Shown here piece after piece: positions 1 to 8,977 of a DNA stretch of 64,000 nt. A program made the translations under genes and the position numbers. Location of the stretch: assembly GCA_964538875.1 (NCBI GenBank), contig CAZIHO010000002.1, positions 1-64,000 of the forward strand, in the 5' to 3' direction. Source of the stretch: CAZIHO01 sp964538875. Lineage in GTDB: Bacteria > Pseudomonadota > Gammaproteobacteria > Chromatiales > Chromatiaceae. Numbering within the stretch: position 1 is the stretch's first letter; the number at the start of each line of letters is the position of its first letter. The notes under the pieces are model-generated. The model did not search any database. It saw only the letters and a program-made list of their open reading frames with translations, and had not been told where the DNA came from.

Positions 1-879
1 CAGGTGGAATGCACCATCAACGGCTTGGGCGAACGGGCCGGCAATGCGTCTTTGGAGGAAGTGGTCATGGCGGTACGGACCCGCCAGGATTTGTTCGCCT
101 GCCGTACCCGCCTGGATACCCGCCAGATCGTCAACTGTTCCCGCTTGGTATCCAATATCACGGGCTTTCCGGTACAGCCCAACAAGGCCATCGTCGGTGC
201 CAACGCCTTCGCCCACGAGTCCGGCATCCACCAGGACGGGGTGCTCAAGAGTCGCGAGACCTACGAAATCATGCGCGCCCAGGACGTGGGTTGGAGCGAG
301 AACCGCATGGTGTTGGGCAAGCATTCGGGACGCAGCGCATTTCGGGCCCGGCTCAAGGAATTGGGGATCGAATTCCGCTCCCAGGAAGAACTGAACGCGG
401 GATTTGCCCGTTTCAAGGAATTGGCCGACAAGAAGCACGAGATTTTCGACGAAGATCTCCAAGCCTTGGTCACCGATGCCGCCATCGCGTCGGAAAATGA
501 GCGGGTGAAGCTGGTGTCCTTGCGGGTCTGCTCCGAAACCGGCGAGACGCCCCATGCGGAGGTGGTATTGACCATGGATGGGGTCGAGCGGACCAGTGAC
601 GCCCTGGGCGGCGGGCCGGTGGATGCCACCTTCAAGGCCATCGATGCCATCGTGCGGAGCGGCACCCAACTGATGCTCTATTCCGTAAATGCCATCACCA
701 GTGGTACCGATGCCCAGGGTGAGGTGACGGTTCGACTGGAGCGGGGCGGGCGCATGGTGAGTGGCCAGGGGGCGGACACGGATATCGTCATCGCTTCCGC
801 TAAGGCCTATATCAATGCCTGCAACCGGATCCTGGAGCCGGTGGACCGGGAGCATCCCCAGCCTATCGACGGCCTGTAG
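1..879 (+). CDS. leuA: 2-isopropylmalate synthase, C-terminal part (5' end outside window)
   Basis: This enzyme condenses acetyl-CoA with 2-oxoisovalerate in the first committed step of leucine synthesis. The reading frame is open from base 1, so the N-terminal part of the TIM barrel is missing. What remains begins at the VECTINGLGERAGN segment, continues through the HESGIHQDG motif (metal-binding histidines) and the LGKHSGR segment, and ends in the regulatory LeuA dimer domain that binds leucine (roughly the last 130 residues). It stops at TAG 877-879, 9 bp before the next gene. Recognition is by well-conserved motifs, so the call is firm. Confidence 0.96.
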   Translation, partial: QVECTINGLGERAGNASLEEVVMAVRTRQDLFACRTRLDTRQIVNCSRLVSNITGFPVQPNKAIVGANAFAHESGIHQDGVLKSRETYEIMRAQDVGWSENRMVLGKHSGRSAFRARLKELGIEFRSQEELNAGFARFKELADKKHEIFDEDLQALVTDAAIASENERVKLVSLRVCSETGETPHAEVVLTMDGVERTSDALGGGPVDATFKAIDAIVRSGTQLMLYSVNAITSGTDAQGEVTVRLERGGRMVSGQGADTDIVIASAKAYINACNRILEPVDREHPQPIDGL

Positions 880-888
880 GCCAGCGCC

Positions 889-1656
889 ATGGATGAATCC
901 TTGCGGCACCGCTACCTGGCCGCCATGGAGATTCCAGTCTGGCTGGGCCGGACCCCGGCCCAGCAATTCCCCACCCAGGGCGTCCTCCCTGGGGCGGGGG
1001 AGTCGCCTAGCCAGCCGGAACTAGGGGCTGACTTGGTGCCACCGGCGGCGCCCCCGGTCTTGGGCGCCGAACCGCCTTCCACCCAGGGCATGTCCTGGGA
1101 CGAGTTGGCGCAGCGAGTCCAGGACTGCCGCGCCTGTGCCCAGCTGGTGGCCAACCGCACTCGCACCGTGTTCGGCGTGGGGAACCGGGCCGCCCGGCTG
1201 ATGGTCATCGGCGAAGCGCCGGGCGTTGATGAGGACCGTCAAGGAGAGCCCTTCGTCGGGCGCGCTGGACAACTGCTGAATCGCATGTTGTTGGCCATGG
1301 GTCTAGCCAGGGATCAGGTGTTTATCGCTAATGTGCTCAAATGCCGGCCGCCCCAAAACCGGGACCCGAACGGGGAGGAAGCGGCCCAGTGCGAGCCCTT
1401 CCTGCTGCGCCAGATTGAGTTGGTGGAACCCGCCGTGATTCTGTCGGTGGGACGTATCTCCGCCCAGAATCTACTGAAAACGGAAACCCCGGTGGGACAA
1501 CTGCGGGGGCGGATTTTTCCATTTGGGGCGCGAAAAATTCCCTTGGTGGTTACTTACCATCCCGCCTATCTGTTGCGCTCCCCGGAGCAAAAGGCCAAGG
1601 CTTGGGATGATCTCCAGTTGGCGCTGCGCACCTTGCGGGGGCAAAACCAGGGGTGA
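889..1656 (+). CDS. uracil-DNA glycosylase, family 4/5 type with Fe-S cluster
   Basis: Base-excision repair enzyme that removes uracil from DNA. The 255-residue protein has a poorly conserved N-terminal extension of about 75 residues (Pro/Gly/Ala rich), then the catalytic domain. The domain carries the CRACAQL cysteine pair, the GEAPGVDED motif A followed by PFVGRAGQLLN, a second cysteine pair around KCRPPQNRDP and AAQCEPF (together the four likely 4Fe-4S ligands), and the C-terminal TYHPAYLLR motif. The order and spacing match family 4 uracil-DNA glycosylases. The N-terminal extension resembles that of proteins annotated as phage SPO1-type DNA polymerase-related. It follows leuA by 9 bp and may be read from the same transcript. 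Confidence 0.9.
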   Translation: MDESLRHRYLAAMEIPVWLGRTPAQQFPTQGVLPGAGESPSQPELGADLVPPAAPPVLGAEPPSTQGMSWDELAQRVQDCRACAQLVANRTRTVFGVGNRAARLMVIGEAPGVDEDRQGEPFVGRAGQLLNRMLLAMGLARDQVFIANVLKCRPPQNRDPNGEEAAQCEPFLLRQIELVEPAVILSVGRISAQNLLKTETPVGQLRGRIFPFGARKIPLVVTYHPAYLLRSPEQKAKAWDDLQLALRTLRGQNQG

Positions 1657-1751
1657 TGGCTGGCAAGATAGGGGTTGGGGCTGTCGCCCCGCCGCCATTC
1701 CAGGGCCATCGGGCCAACTCCGGCCGATAAGGTAAGCGCACACTAACCTAT

Positions 1752-1777
1752 AACAGCCTGAAAACCGGGCTGTTTCA
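1752..1777. terminator. weak hairpin between converging genes
   Basis: AACAGCC (1752-1758) pairs with GGCTGTT (1768-1774) across a 9-nt loop, followed by only a short T run. It lies between the glycosylase and the converging nitroreductase gene, where a terminator is expected. The rest of 1657-1888 shows nothing else I can support. Confidence 0.4.
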
Positions 1778-1888
1778 GCTTTTCCGAGTATCTGGCCAGG
1801 AAACGATTCCAGTGCAGATCCTGGGCTAGGTGTCCGCCTGTCTAAGGTAAGTATTCGCTAACCATTAGGGCGAGCGCCTTTGGGCGGT

Positions 1889-3511
1889 TCAGCGGTTCCC
1901 GAGGTGCCCATAGGGGGGGAGGGTCTCCAGACGAGAGTCGCCCACCGGGGTTCCGACGGTGAAGTGGTAGAGGTCCTGCCATTCGTTGTCGGTCAAACCC
2001 AACCACTGGTGGAAGGCGTCATCAAAGAAACAGCCGATTCCGGTCCCACGAAATCCGTTCGCCTCCGCTTCCAGATAGAGCAGCTGGCCCAGCATACCCG
2101 CTTCCCAGTGCAGGTAGCGGTATCCCCAGGGTGCTCCGTCTAACGATTGTTTGAAATCTCCGAGCAGCGCCATGGCGAAGGCCGCGTCCCCGGCCAGGTC
2201 CTGGTAACAACTGAAACCCGCCGCGATTTGGCTAAAGTCGCCGCTGGCTAGAAGAAATAACGGCAGGTGCGCCGGGCACCCGGCGGGTTGCTCCCAGCGA
2301 AAATGGCTGAGCTGTTCCTGGAGGCGCCGCGCCGCTGCCGCCGTGCGCGGAAAGGCGTATAGACCGGGCGCCAGTCCCTTAACCCGATGCAGAAAGAGGA
2401 TCGGGTGAACGCTGGGTTCCCAGGGGAGACAGGCCCAGGGCGCGGTGTTGGGGCGCGGCAGCAGGGTCTCCAACAGGTCGAAGAGGGTGTCGGCGTCAAT
2501 GGGTGTGCGCCCATCAAAGGCCCGGGCACTGCGGCGCATACGGAATAGGGTGCTGGCCGGCAATTGGGCGTGGGCCGGGGTGGTGAGGGGCGGCAGCTCC
2601 GCCGGTGTCCAGGCGCTGGGTAGGCTGGGCGGTTTACGGCAGTTGCGGTGGGCCAGGTCGATCTGGGGCCAGGCCAGTTGGGCGGCGCTGAGCCGGTTGG
2701 CCCGGCCGTGCCAATCCGATGGGCTAGTGAGGGACAGGATCTTGCCCACATCCACCGCCTCCGGATGGGGACCCACCACCAGCGCTAGATCCGCGGATTC
2801 CCCCTCCGCGTCTGCGAAGTCCGGCTCCCGGTCAATGCCCACTAAATGGCCCAGTTCCCGGTCGCCGGGGGCGGTCAACAGGTGGCTCCGCCAACCCAGG
2901 GCGGCCGCTCCATAGGCCAGGGCGGCCAGGGCATGGCCCGCGTCCAATTGACAATAACGGTAGGCGCGGACGCCATATTTCCAGGCTTCCCGCCAATGGA
3001 TCGAGGTCAACACCAGCAGCAGGTTGCCCTGGAGTGCGTCCCGCCAGACGGGACCCTCGATCTGGGTCCGCTGCTCTAGCACATGGTCGCGGCTTAGATA
3101 GTGAAATATGCCCGGCTCCAGGTCCGGCAGGGCTGGAATCCCCAGGTAGGCCTCGGTGGGGTGCAGATTGCCGCTGGACGGGTTGCAACGCACCGCCCAG
3201 CGGGTGGCTCCATACGCCTTCCAGGCCGCCAGACCAAGGGACATTTCCAGCAGCATACCGATGTTGGCGGAGTTCATGGGCGCCGCCTCCAGGGGGACGG
3301 CGCGGCGCAGATCCCCGTAACTGGTCTGGAGTTGGTCGGCGCGGAGGCCGAGTTCCAGCCGGTGGGTGCCGGTAAACCAGCGAAAGGCTTCCGGCTGATT
3401 GGCCCAGTCCAAGAATTCGGGTCCCGGCGCGTACTGGTCGAGGCGGTGCTTGCTCAACTCGTGGTAGCGGCGCACTTCCATGGAGCGCAGGTGATAATCG
3501 ACAAAGCTCAT
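1889..3511 (-). CDS. tandem nitroreductase-fold protein, SagB/ThcOx family
   Basis: The 540-residue protein has two nitroreductase-like halves. The first carries a CNPSSGNLHPTEAYL segment near residues 108-122, typical of the FMN-binding core of SagB/ThcOx dehydrogenases. The second begins near FRMRRSARAFDG (about residue 325) and contains a degenerate copy of the fold. SagB-type enzymes use FMN to oxidise azoline rings in peptides, but doubled, stand-alone members have no established role. No precursor peptide, cyclodehydratase or protease of an azol(in)e-peptide cluster is present. The start ATG has AGGAG 9 nt upstream. It is the last gene of a minus-strand operon behind a BtuCD/FecCD-type importer, so its substrate may be what that importer brings in (inference). 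BluB, which makes the lower ligand of B12, is also a nitroreductase-fold enzyme but is single-domain. Confidence 0.8.
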   Translation of the reverse strand: MSFVDYHLRSMEVRRYHELSKHRLDQYAPGPEFLDWANQPEAFRWFTGTHRLELGLRADQLQTSYGDLRRAVPLEAAPMNSANIGMLLEMSLGLAAWKAYGATRWAVRCNPSSGNLHPTEAYLGIPALPDLEPGIFHYLSRDHVLEQRTQIEGPVWRDALQGNLLLVLTSIHWREAWKYGVRAYRYCQLDAGHALAALAYGAAALGWRSHLLTAPGDRELGHLVGIDREPDFADAEGESADLALVVGPHPEAVDVGKILSLTSPSDWHGRANRLSAAQLAWPQIDLAHRNCRKPPSLPSAWTPAELPPLTTPAHAQLPASTLFRMRRSARAFDGRTPIDADTLFDLLETLLPRPNTAPWACLPWEPSVHPILFLHRVKGLAPGLYAFPRTAAAARRLQEQLSHFRWEQPAGCPAHLPLFLLASGDFSQIAAGFSCYQDLAGDAAFAMALLGDFKQSLDGAPWGYRYLHWEAGMLGQLLYLEAEANGFRGTGIGCFFDDAFHQWLGLTDNEWQDLYHFTVGTPVGDSRLETLPPYGHLGNR

Positions 3512-3538
3512 GGCTGTGCTCCTGGGTCGGGTAGCCGG

Positions 3539-4345
3539 TTACCGCCCCTGGCCGGGGACGAGGATGGGGCCGTGGGGCCCTGACAGCATGCCAAGGGATA
3601 TGCCGTAGAGTCGTGACAGGGCGTCGGTCGTGCCGACCTCAAGGGCCGGCCCACAGGTTCCCCGGTGTTCATCCAGCAGTATCAAGTGGTCGCAGGCGCG
3701 CAGCGCGAAGTTTGGATCATGCAAGCTCATCAGTATAGCCGTCCCCTGGTCCCGCAAGCGGTGGACAAGATCTAAAATCCGCACTTGTTCCCGCAGATCC
3801 AGGTGTTCCACCGGCTCATCCAGCAGCAGAAATCGGGGTCCTTGGGCGAGTAGGGTGGCGATGGCGACTCGCTGGCGTTCCCCGCTGGACAGAGTTTGCA
3901 TGTCCCGCTGGGCCAGTTCCGTCAGCCCGACCTGCTCCAGGGCCGCCAGCGCCAGGCGCTGGTCCTCTGCGCCGGGCCAGTCCCAGGGACCCAAATGGGG
4001 ATAACGGCCGGCGAGGACCCAGTCCAATACCGTTAGCGGGAAGCGGGGCTCCTGATCTTGTAACAGGAGTCCCAGCACTTGCGCCAGTTGACGCCGTCGC
4101 CAAGAGCTAAGCTCCTGGTCCAACAGGCGCACGGTTCCAGCGGCGGGGGGACGCAGGCCCGCTAGGGTGTGCAGCAGGCTGGTCTTGCCAACGCCGTTGG
4201 GTCCCAGCAGCCCCCAGCACTGTCCGGGCTGGAGGGCGAAGTTCAGGGTTTGGTCCAGCAGCCGGTCGCCCGCCCGCAAGCGCAGTTGCCGCGCTTCTAG
4301 GACCGGAACCCGGCGGGCTAGGGGGTCTTGCGGGTCAATAACCAT
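3539..4345 (-). CDS. ABC transporter ATPase, FecE/BtuD type
   Basis: ATP-binding subunit of an iron-chelate, heme or corrinoid importer, acting on the cytoplasmic face of the membrane. It has Walker A GPNGVGKTS, Q-loop region LLLQDQEP, signature LSSGERQR, Walker B FLLLDEPVEHLD and the H-loop SLHD, at positions normal for a 268-residue BtuD/FecE protein. The signature and D-loop (DEPVEHLD rather than DEPTNHLD) deviate mildly. It overlaps the end of the permease gene by 28 bp, indicating translational coupling, and is followed 27 bp later by the tandem nitroreductase. The substrate cannot be assigned because no periplasmic binding protein or TonB receptor is encoded in the window. Confidence 0.9.
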   Translation of the reverse strand: MVIDPQDPLARRVPVLEARQLRLRAGDRLLDQTLNFALQPGQCWGLLGPNGVGKTSLLHTLAGLRPPAAGTVRLLDQELSSWRRRQLAQVLGLLLQDQEPRFPLTVLDWVLAGRYPHLGPWDWPGAEDQRLALAALEQVGLTELAQRDMQTLSSGERQRVAIATLLAQGPRFLLLDEPVEHLDLREQVRILDLVHRLRDQGTAILMSLHDPNFALRACDHLILLDEHRGTCGPALEVGTTDALSRLYGISLGMLSGPHGPILVPGQGR

Positions 4346-5280
4346 AGGAACCAGGGCACCCCGAGCAGGGCGGTCAAGATCCCCACCGGCAACTGCCGGG
4401 GGGCAATCAGGATTTTCGCCAAGGTGTCCGCAAGCAACAGCAGACCGCCACCCAGCAGGACCGAGTTGGGCACCAGCCAGCGATGGCTGGCGCCAGCGAT
4501 GCGCCGGGTCAGGTGGGGCACCACCAGGCCGACGAAGCCGATGCTGCCGCCGGTGCTGACCGCCGCCGCCGTCAGCAGGGCGCCCAGGAAGAACAGGCTC
4601 CGCCGCAGGGGTTCCACCGCCACGCCTAATACCGCCGCGTGGTCCTCTCCCTGCTGTAGAAGATCTAGGGGGCGGGCCAGGCTCCAGGCCACCAGGGAGC
4701 CCAGGGCCAGGAGAACCAGGGGCAGGGCCGGCATGTCCGCGTCACTCAGGTCGCCCAGCAGCCAGAACAGCATGCCGGGCAGGCGGGCGGCCGGCGCCAG
4801 GGTCAGGACCAGGCTCACCAGGGCCGACCAGCCGAATGCCAGCACCACGCCGGTAAGCAACATCCGGTTGGGGCTCCAGGGCCGGCCGGGGACGCGGCTC
4901 AACAGCACCAGCGCCAGCAGGGACGCCAAGGCGCCCAGCCAAGCGCTGCCGGTGATCCCGGTGGCCGGAAGCCCCGCCAGGGTCGCCACCAGCACCGCCA
5001 GCGTCGCCCCGCCGGATACGCCGAACAGATAGGGGTCTCCCAGGGGGTTGCGGAGCAAAATCTGCATCAGCAGGCCGGCCAGTGCCAGCAGGCCGCCGAC
5101 CGCCCAGGCGCTCAGCGCCCGGGGCAGGCGCAATTCCGCGATCAAGTCCCAGGTCAGGGGCTGGACGCCGGGCAGGCTGGCCAGGGCCGGAGGATGTCCG
5201 CCCCACGTCAGCGCTAGGGTAAAACCCGTCAGGCTGAGCAGCAGCAACCAGCCCGCCAGGCGCCGGCCCCGGTGGAGCAT
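4318..5280 (-). CDS. ABC transporter permease, FecCD/BtuC family
   Basis: Polytopic inner-membrane subunit (about 10 hydrophobic segments, 320 residues) of a type II importer for iron-siderophore, heme or cobalamin. The family hallmarks RLPRALSAWAVGGLLALAG, NPLGDPYLFGVSGGA and GFVGLVVPHLTRR are present. I chose ATG 5280, which lies 8 bp after the stop of the HAD gene with a GGAG upstream. A longer TTG start at 5316 would overlap that gene. It overlaps the ATPase gene by 28 bp. No B12 riboswitch or Fur box was recognised upstream of the operon. Confidence 0.9.
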   Translation of the reverse strand: MLHRGRRLAGWLLLLSLTGFTLALTWGGHPPALASLPGVQPLTWDLIAELRLPRALSAWAVGGLLALAGLLMQILLRNPLGDPYLFGVSGGATLAVLVATLAGLPATGITGSAWLGALASLLALVLLSRVPGRPWSPNRMLLTGVVLAFGWSALVSLVLTLAPAARLPGMLFWLLGDLSDADMPALPLVLLALGSLVAWSLARPLDLLQQGEDHAAVLGVAVEPLRRSLFFLGALLTAAAVSTGGSIGFVGLVVPHLTRRIAGASHRWLVPNSVLLGGGLLLLADTLAKILIAPRQLPVGILTALLGVPWFLWLLTRKTP

Positions 5281-5288
5281 CGGCCCGC

Positions 5289-5945
5289 TCAGCTCCGCAA
5301 GCTGATACAGGGCCAACCCCGGGCCTCGGCCTGTCCCGCCAAAATGGCGTCCGGGTCCACCGCCACCGGATGGCTCACCAGCTCCAACAGGGGTAGATCA
5401 TTGTGGGAGTCAGAATAAAAGGAGCTGCCTTGCAAGGTTTCCGGGCGCGTCTTGAGCCATTCTTGCAGGCGGGTAACCTTGCCGGTCTGAAAGCAGGGAA
5501 TGCCGGTCACGGCACCGGTGTAGCGGCCGTCCCGCCATTCGGGTTCCGTGGCCAGCAAATGGGGCACGCCGAGCCGCGCCGCGATGGGCGCGGTGACAAA
5601 CGAATTGGTGGCGGTGATGATGACCAGGGTGTCGCCGGCGGCGCGATGCCGCTCCAATAGATCCAAGCCAGCGGCCAGTACGATGGGTTCAATCTTTTCT
5701 TCCATGAATCTTTGCCGCCAGGCCAATAGCTGCGGGGCGGGATGCTGGCTCAAGGGCCGCAGGGCAAAGGCCAGGAACTCTTGGATGTCCAGGCGTCCTT
5801 CCTTGTACTCCTGGTAGAAGCGGTCGTTGTCCCTTTCATACTGGGCACGGTCTACAACACCCTGTTCAGAGAGCCATATGCCCCATAGATAATCGGAATC
5901 GCCAGCTAATAGGGTGTTGTCAAGATCAAAAATCGCTAGAGCCAC
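5289..5945 (-). CDS. HAD-superfamily phosphatase (subclass IB, SerB-like)
   Basis: The 218-residue hydrolase has HAD motif I DLDNTLL near the N terminus, motif II IITATNS in the middle, a lysine at FQTGKVTRL, and motif III/IV FYSDSHNDLPLL with the metal-binding aspartates. Relatives are annotated as histidinol-phosphatase or phosphoserine-phosphatase like, but the substrate is unknown here. In pseudomonads a homologue also sits divergently next to rppH and ptsP, so the link with those genes is probably older than the link with the ABC importer downstream. The start is GTG 5945, at the DLD-proximal position usual for the family, and no good ribosome site is visible. Confidence 0.85.
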   Translation of the reverse strand: MALAIFDLDNTLLAGDSDYLWGIWLSEQGVVDRAQYERDNDRFYQEYKEGRLDIQEFLAFALRPLSQHPAPQLLAWRQRFMEEKIEPIVLAAGLDLLERHRAAGDTLVIITATNSFVTAPIAARLGVPHLLATEPEWRDGRYTGAVTGIPCFQTGKVTRLQEWLKTRPETLQGSSFYSDSHNDLPLLELVSHPVAVDPDAILAGQAEARGWPCISLRS

Positions 5946-6079
5946 GAGGATACGTCCACCTATCTGTCCAGTCCGCCGAGAAATTATCGAGTTAATTCGG
6001 TAATATGGCCCATGATACTGGTTTCTTGAGTCGCGGCGGGGATTGTGGAAAAATCCATCGGCAAGGAGGGCAGGACGAC

Positions 6080-6604
6080 GTGATCGATGCCGATGGCTTT
6101 CGCTCCAACGTGGGGATCATCATTTGCAATGATGATCGCCGTCTGTTTTGGGGCCGGCGCATCGGGCAAAATGCCTGGCAGTTTCCCCAAGGCGGCATCC
6201 AGATGGATGAAACGCCGGAGCAGGCCATGTTCCGGGAACTGGAGGAGGAAATCGGACTCCAACCGGAGCAAGTGGAAGTCATCGGCTCCACCCGCCAATG
6301 GTTGCGGTACCGGTTACCGAGGCGCTTCATTCGTCGTAACTGTGAGCCCATCTGTGTCGGGCAGAAGCAAATTTGGTTCTTGCTGCGCGCAACCTGTCCG
6401 GAAGGGGAAATTTGCCTAAATAGATCTCCGAAACCGGAGTTCGATGGTTGGCGCTGGGTCCGGTACTGGCAGCCCCTGCGCGAGGTGGTGTATTTCAAAC
6501 GCCGGGTGTATAGCGAGGCGCTAGAGGAATTGGCGCCTCTGCTGTATCCGGAAGGTCCCCCGATGCGGGTCTTTTCCCATTTCCTGCGACAGCACCGCCG
6601 CTAA
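6080..6604 (+). CDS. rppH: RNA pyrophosphohydrolase (Nudix)
   Basis: RppH removes pyrophosphate from the 5' triphosphate end of mRNA and so triggers RNase E-dependent decay. The family N terminus IDADGFRSNVGIII is followed by the WQFPQGGIQ segment and a full Nudix box, GGIQMDETPEQAMFRELEEEIG. An upstream ATG at 6005 is in frame. However, AAGGAGG at 6063-6069 is correctly spaced from GTG 6080, and that start gives the normal N terminus and length (174 residues), so I take the GTG. It is divergent from the HAD gene and about 110 bp before ptsP, as in Pseudomonas. Confidence 0.95.
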   Translation: MIDADGFRSNVGIIICNDDRRLFWGRRIGQNAWQFPQGGIQMDETPEQAMFRELEEEIGLQPEQVEVIGSTRQWLRYRLPRRFIRRNCEPICVGQKQIWFLLRATCPEGEICLNRSPKPEFDGWRWVRYWQPLREVVYFKRRVYSEALEELAPLLYPEGPPMRVFSHFLRQHRR

Positions 6605-6614
6605 GCCGTTTTCT

Positions 6615-6641
6615 GGTTCCTGGGCAAGCCCGTTAGGAACC
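6615..6641 (+). terminator. inverted repeat between rppH and ptsP
   Basis: GGTTCCT (6615-6621) pairs with AGGAACC (6635-6641), enclosing a second short repeat GGGC-AA-GCCC (6622-6631). It lies just after the rppH stop. There is no T run, so it may be an RNA-processing hairpin or partial terminator rather than a classical intrinsic one. Confidence 0.35.
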
Positions 6642-6712
6642 GGCCCACCCGTTGCCCCGCTTGCCTTCTAGGATACTTGAGGGTCACGGCTGTCCCCATG
6701 TGAGGTGATCCC

Positions 6713-8977
6713 ATGCTTGAAACCCTGCACCATATCGTCCATCAGGTCAATCGTGCGCCCAATCTGGAAGCGGCGCTTGCGATCATCGTGCGTAGTGTTC
6801 AACAGGCGGTGCGGTCGGCGGCCTGCTCCGTCTATTTAGCCGATCAGGAGCGGGGCGAATTCCTGCTGATGGCCACGGAAGGGCTGGATAAAAGCTCGGT
6901 AGGCAAGGTCAAGCTTGCCTTCGGCAAGGGTTTGATCGGCTTGGTGCGGGAACGGGCTGAGCCCCTCAATTTGGACGATGGCAGCCAACACCCGCGCTAC
7001 TTTTTTGTCGCGGAGACCGGGGAACGGCGTTTTCGGGGCTTTCTCGGCGTGCCTATCATCCAGAATGGCCAGGTACTCGGCGTCTTGGTGGTGCGCAGGG
7101 AAGAGGCACGGCGCTTCTCGGATTTTGAAGTGACCTTCCTGTTTACCCTGGCGGCCCAGTTGGCGGGGGCCATCACCCATGCGCGGGCCAGCGGTGAACT
7201 GGCGAAATTGCAGGGCCGCGAAGCGCTGGAAAGCCACTTTTTTGAAGGCCAGGCGGCGGCTTCCGGTGTCGCCATCGGCCAAGTGGTGGTGGTGTATCCG
7301 CCGGCGGACCTGGACGCCGTGCCCGACCGGCCGGCCAAGGATCTGGCTGCCGAAGAGTTGGCCTTCCGTATCGCCGTGGATCAGGTGGCGGACGACCTTG
7401 CCCATTTGTCGGCCCAGCTGGAGCAGAGTTTACCGCCAGAGGAGCGCGCCCTGTTCGATGCTCTGTGCCTCATGCTGCAAAGCGATACCCTGATCGAAGG
7501 CACCATAAAACATATTCGGGCCGGTAATTGGGCCCATGGCGCGCTGCGCCAGACCATCGACGAGCATGTGGCGATTTTTGACGCCATGGAAGACGAATAT
7601 TTTCGGGAACGGGCCTCGGATATCCGGGACTTGGGACGCCGTGTGCTCACCCGCCTCCAAAATAGCCAGGTGCTGATCCTTGACTATCCGGAGCGCACCA
7701 TCCTGGTGGGCGAGGAAGTCAGCGCCATCCAGTTGGCGGAAGTGCCGGCCGGCCGCTTGGCGGGTTTGGTCGCCGCTACCGGCGCCGGTTCATCCCATGT
7801 GGCTATTCTGGCGCGGGGCATGGGGGTGCCGGCGGTGATGGGAATCGCCGATCTGCCCGCCGGCCAAATGCATGGGCTGGAAGTGATCGTGGACGGCTAC
7901 CGGGGGCGCGTGCATTTGGCGCCTAGCGCCGCCTTGCGCGAGGAGTACCAGCGGGTGGCGGAGGCGGATCAGGCTCTGAGCCGGGAACTGGAGCCATTGC
8001 GCGGCCTGCCGCCCCAGACCCTTGACGGCGTGGACCTGCCCCTATTCCTGAATACCGGCTTGGTGTCCGAGCATCATTTCATCGGCATGGAGGAATCCTC
8101 CGGGGTGGGTCTATACCGCACCGAACTGCCCTTCATGGTGCGGGACAGTTTTCCGCCGGAGGCCGAGCAGCAGGCCAACTACCGCCAAATTCTGGAAAAT
8201 TTCGCGCCCCGGCCGGTGACGGTGCGCACCCTGGACATCGGGGGCGACAAGCCCTTGCCCTACTTTCCCTTCAGCGAATCCAATCCCTTTCTGGGGTGGC
8301 GGGGCATTCGCATTTCCCTGGACCACCCAGAAATCTTCATTACCCAAATCCGGGCCATGCTGGCCGCCAACGTGGGCTTAGGCACCCTGCGGATTCTGTT
8401 GCCCATGATTAGCACCGTGACCGAGGTGGACGAGGCGCTGGCCCTGATTCACCGGGTGGCGGACGAGTTGCGGGAGGAGGGCTTGGATATCAAGCTGCCG
8501 CCGGTGGGCGCCATGGTCGAGGTGCCGGCGGCGGTGTATCAGGCCGAGTCCCTGGCCCGCCGGGTGGATTTTTTATCGGTGGGAACCAACGACCTCACCC
8601 AGTACCTGTTGGCGGTGGACCGCAATAATCCCAAGGTATCGGAACTCTACGACGATTTGCATCCGGCGGTGCTGCGCGCCCTGCGCCAGGTGGTGGATGG
8701 GGCGAAGCGCCATGACCGGGAGGTCAGCGTGTGCGGCGAACTGGCGGGCAACCCTCTGGGGGTGCTGGTGCTGTTGGGGTTGGGCGTGGACAGCCTGAGC
8801 ATGAGTGCCACCCGCTTGCTGCCGGTCAAGAGTGTGGTGCGGGGTTTTACCCGGACCCAGGCGCGGAAATTGGTGGCCGCTGCCCTAGAATGTGAATCTC
8901 CGGCCCAGGTACGGGCGCTGCTCACCGGGGCGCTGCGGCACCAGGGACTGGGCAACTTGCTGCGGCCGGGTGTCTAA
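6713..8977 (+). CDS. ptsP: phosphoenolpyruvate-protein phosphotransferase of the nitrogen PTS (EI-Ntr)
   Basis: First enzyme of the PTS-Ntr phosphorelay, passing phosphate from PEP to NPr. The 754 residues comprise an N-terminal GAF sensor domain (about 1-160), the PEP-utiliser N-terminal domain, the swivelling phosphohistidine domain with GAGSSHVAILARGMG (His near residue 363), and the C-terminal PEP-binding barrel with RTLDIGGDKPLPYFP, GWRGIRISLDHP and VCGELAGNPLG. The length matches E. coli PtsP. A GAGGTGAT ribosome site precedes ATG 6713. The partners ptsO and ptsN are not in this window. The rppH-ptsP pairing is conserved in gammaproteobacteria. Confidence 0.96.
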   Translation: MLETLHHIVHQVNRAPNLEAALAIIVRSVQQAVRSAACSVYLADQERGEFLLMATEGLDKSSVGKVKLAFGKGLIGLVRERAEPLNLDDGSQHPRYFFVAETGERRFRGFLGVPIIQNGQVLGVLVVRREEARRFSDFEVTFLFTLAAQLAGAITHARASGELAKLQGREALESHFFEGQAAASGVAIGQVVVVYPPADLDAVPDRPAKDLAAEELAFRIAVDQVADDLAHLSAQLEQSLPPEERALFDALCLMLQSDTLIEGTIKHIRAGNWAHGALRQTIDEHVAIFDAMEDEYFRERASDIRDLGRRVLTRLQNSQVLILDYPERTILVGEEVSAIQLAEVPAGRLAGLVAATGAGSSHVAILARGMGVPAVMGIADLPAGQMHGLEVIVDGYRGRVHLAPSAALREEYQRVAEADQALSRELEPLRGLPPQTLDGVDLPLFLNTGLVSEHHFIGMEESSGVGLYRTELPFMVRDSFPPEAEQQANYRQILENFAPRPVTVRTLDIGGDKPLPYFPFSESNPFLGWRGIRISLDHPEIFITQIRAMLAANVGLGTLRILLPMISTVTEVDEALALIHRVADELREEGLDIKLPPVGAMVEVPAAVYQAESLARRVDFLSVGTNDLTQYLLAVDRNNPKVSELYDDLHPAVLRALRQVVDGAKRHDREVSVCGELAGNPLGVLVLLGLGVDSLSMSATRLLPVKSVVRGFTRTQARKLVAAALECESPAQVRALLTGALRHQGLGNLLRPGV

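Noticed and set aside
1889..3511. azol(in)e-peptide (TOMM) biosynthetic cluster
   Set aside because: Only the SagB-like protein is present. There is no YcaO cyclodehydratase, precursor peptide or leader peptidase nearby.
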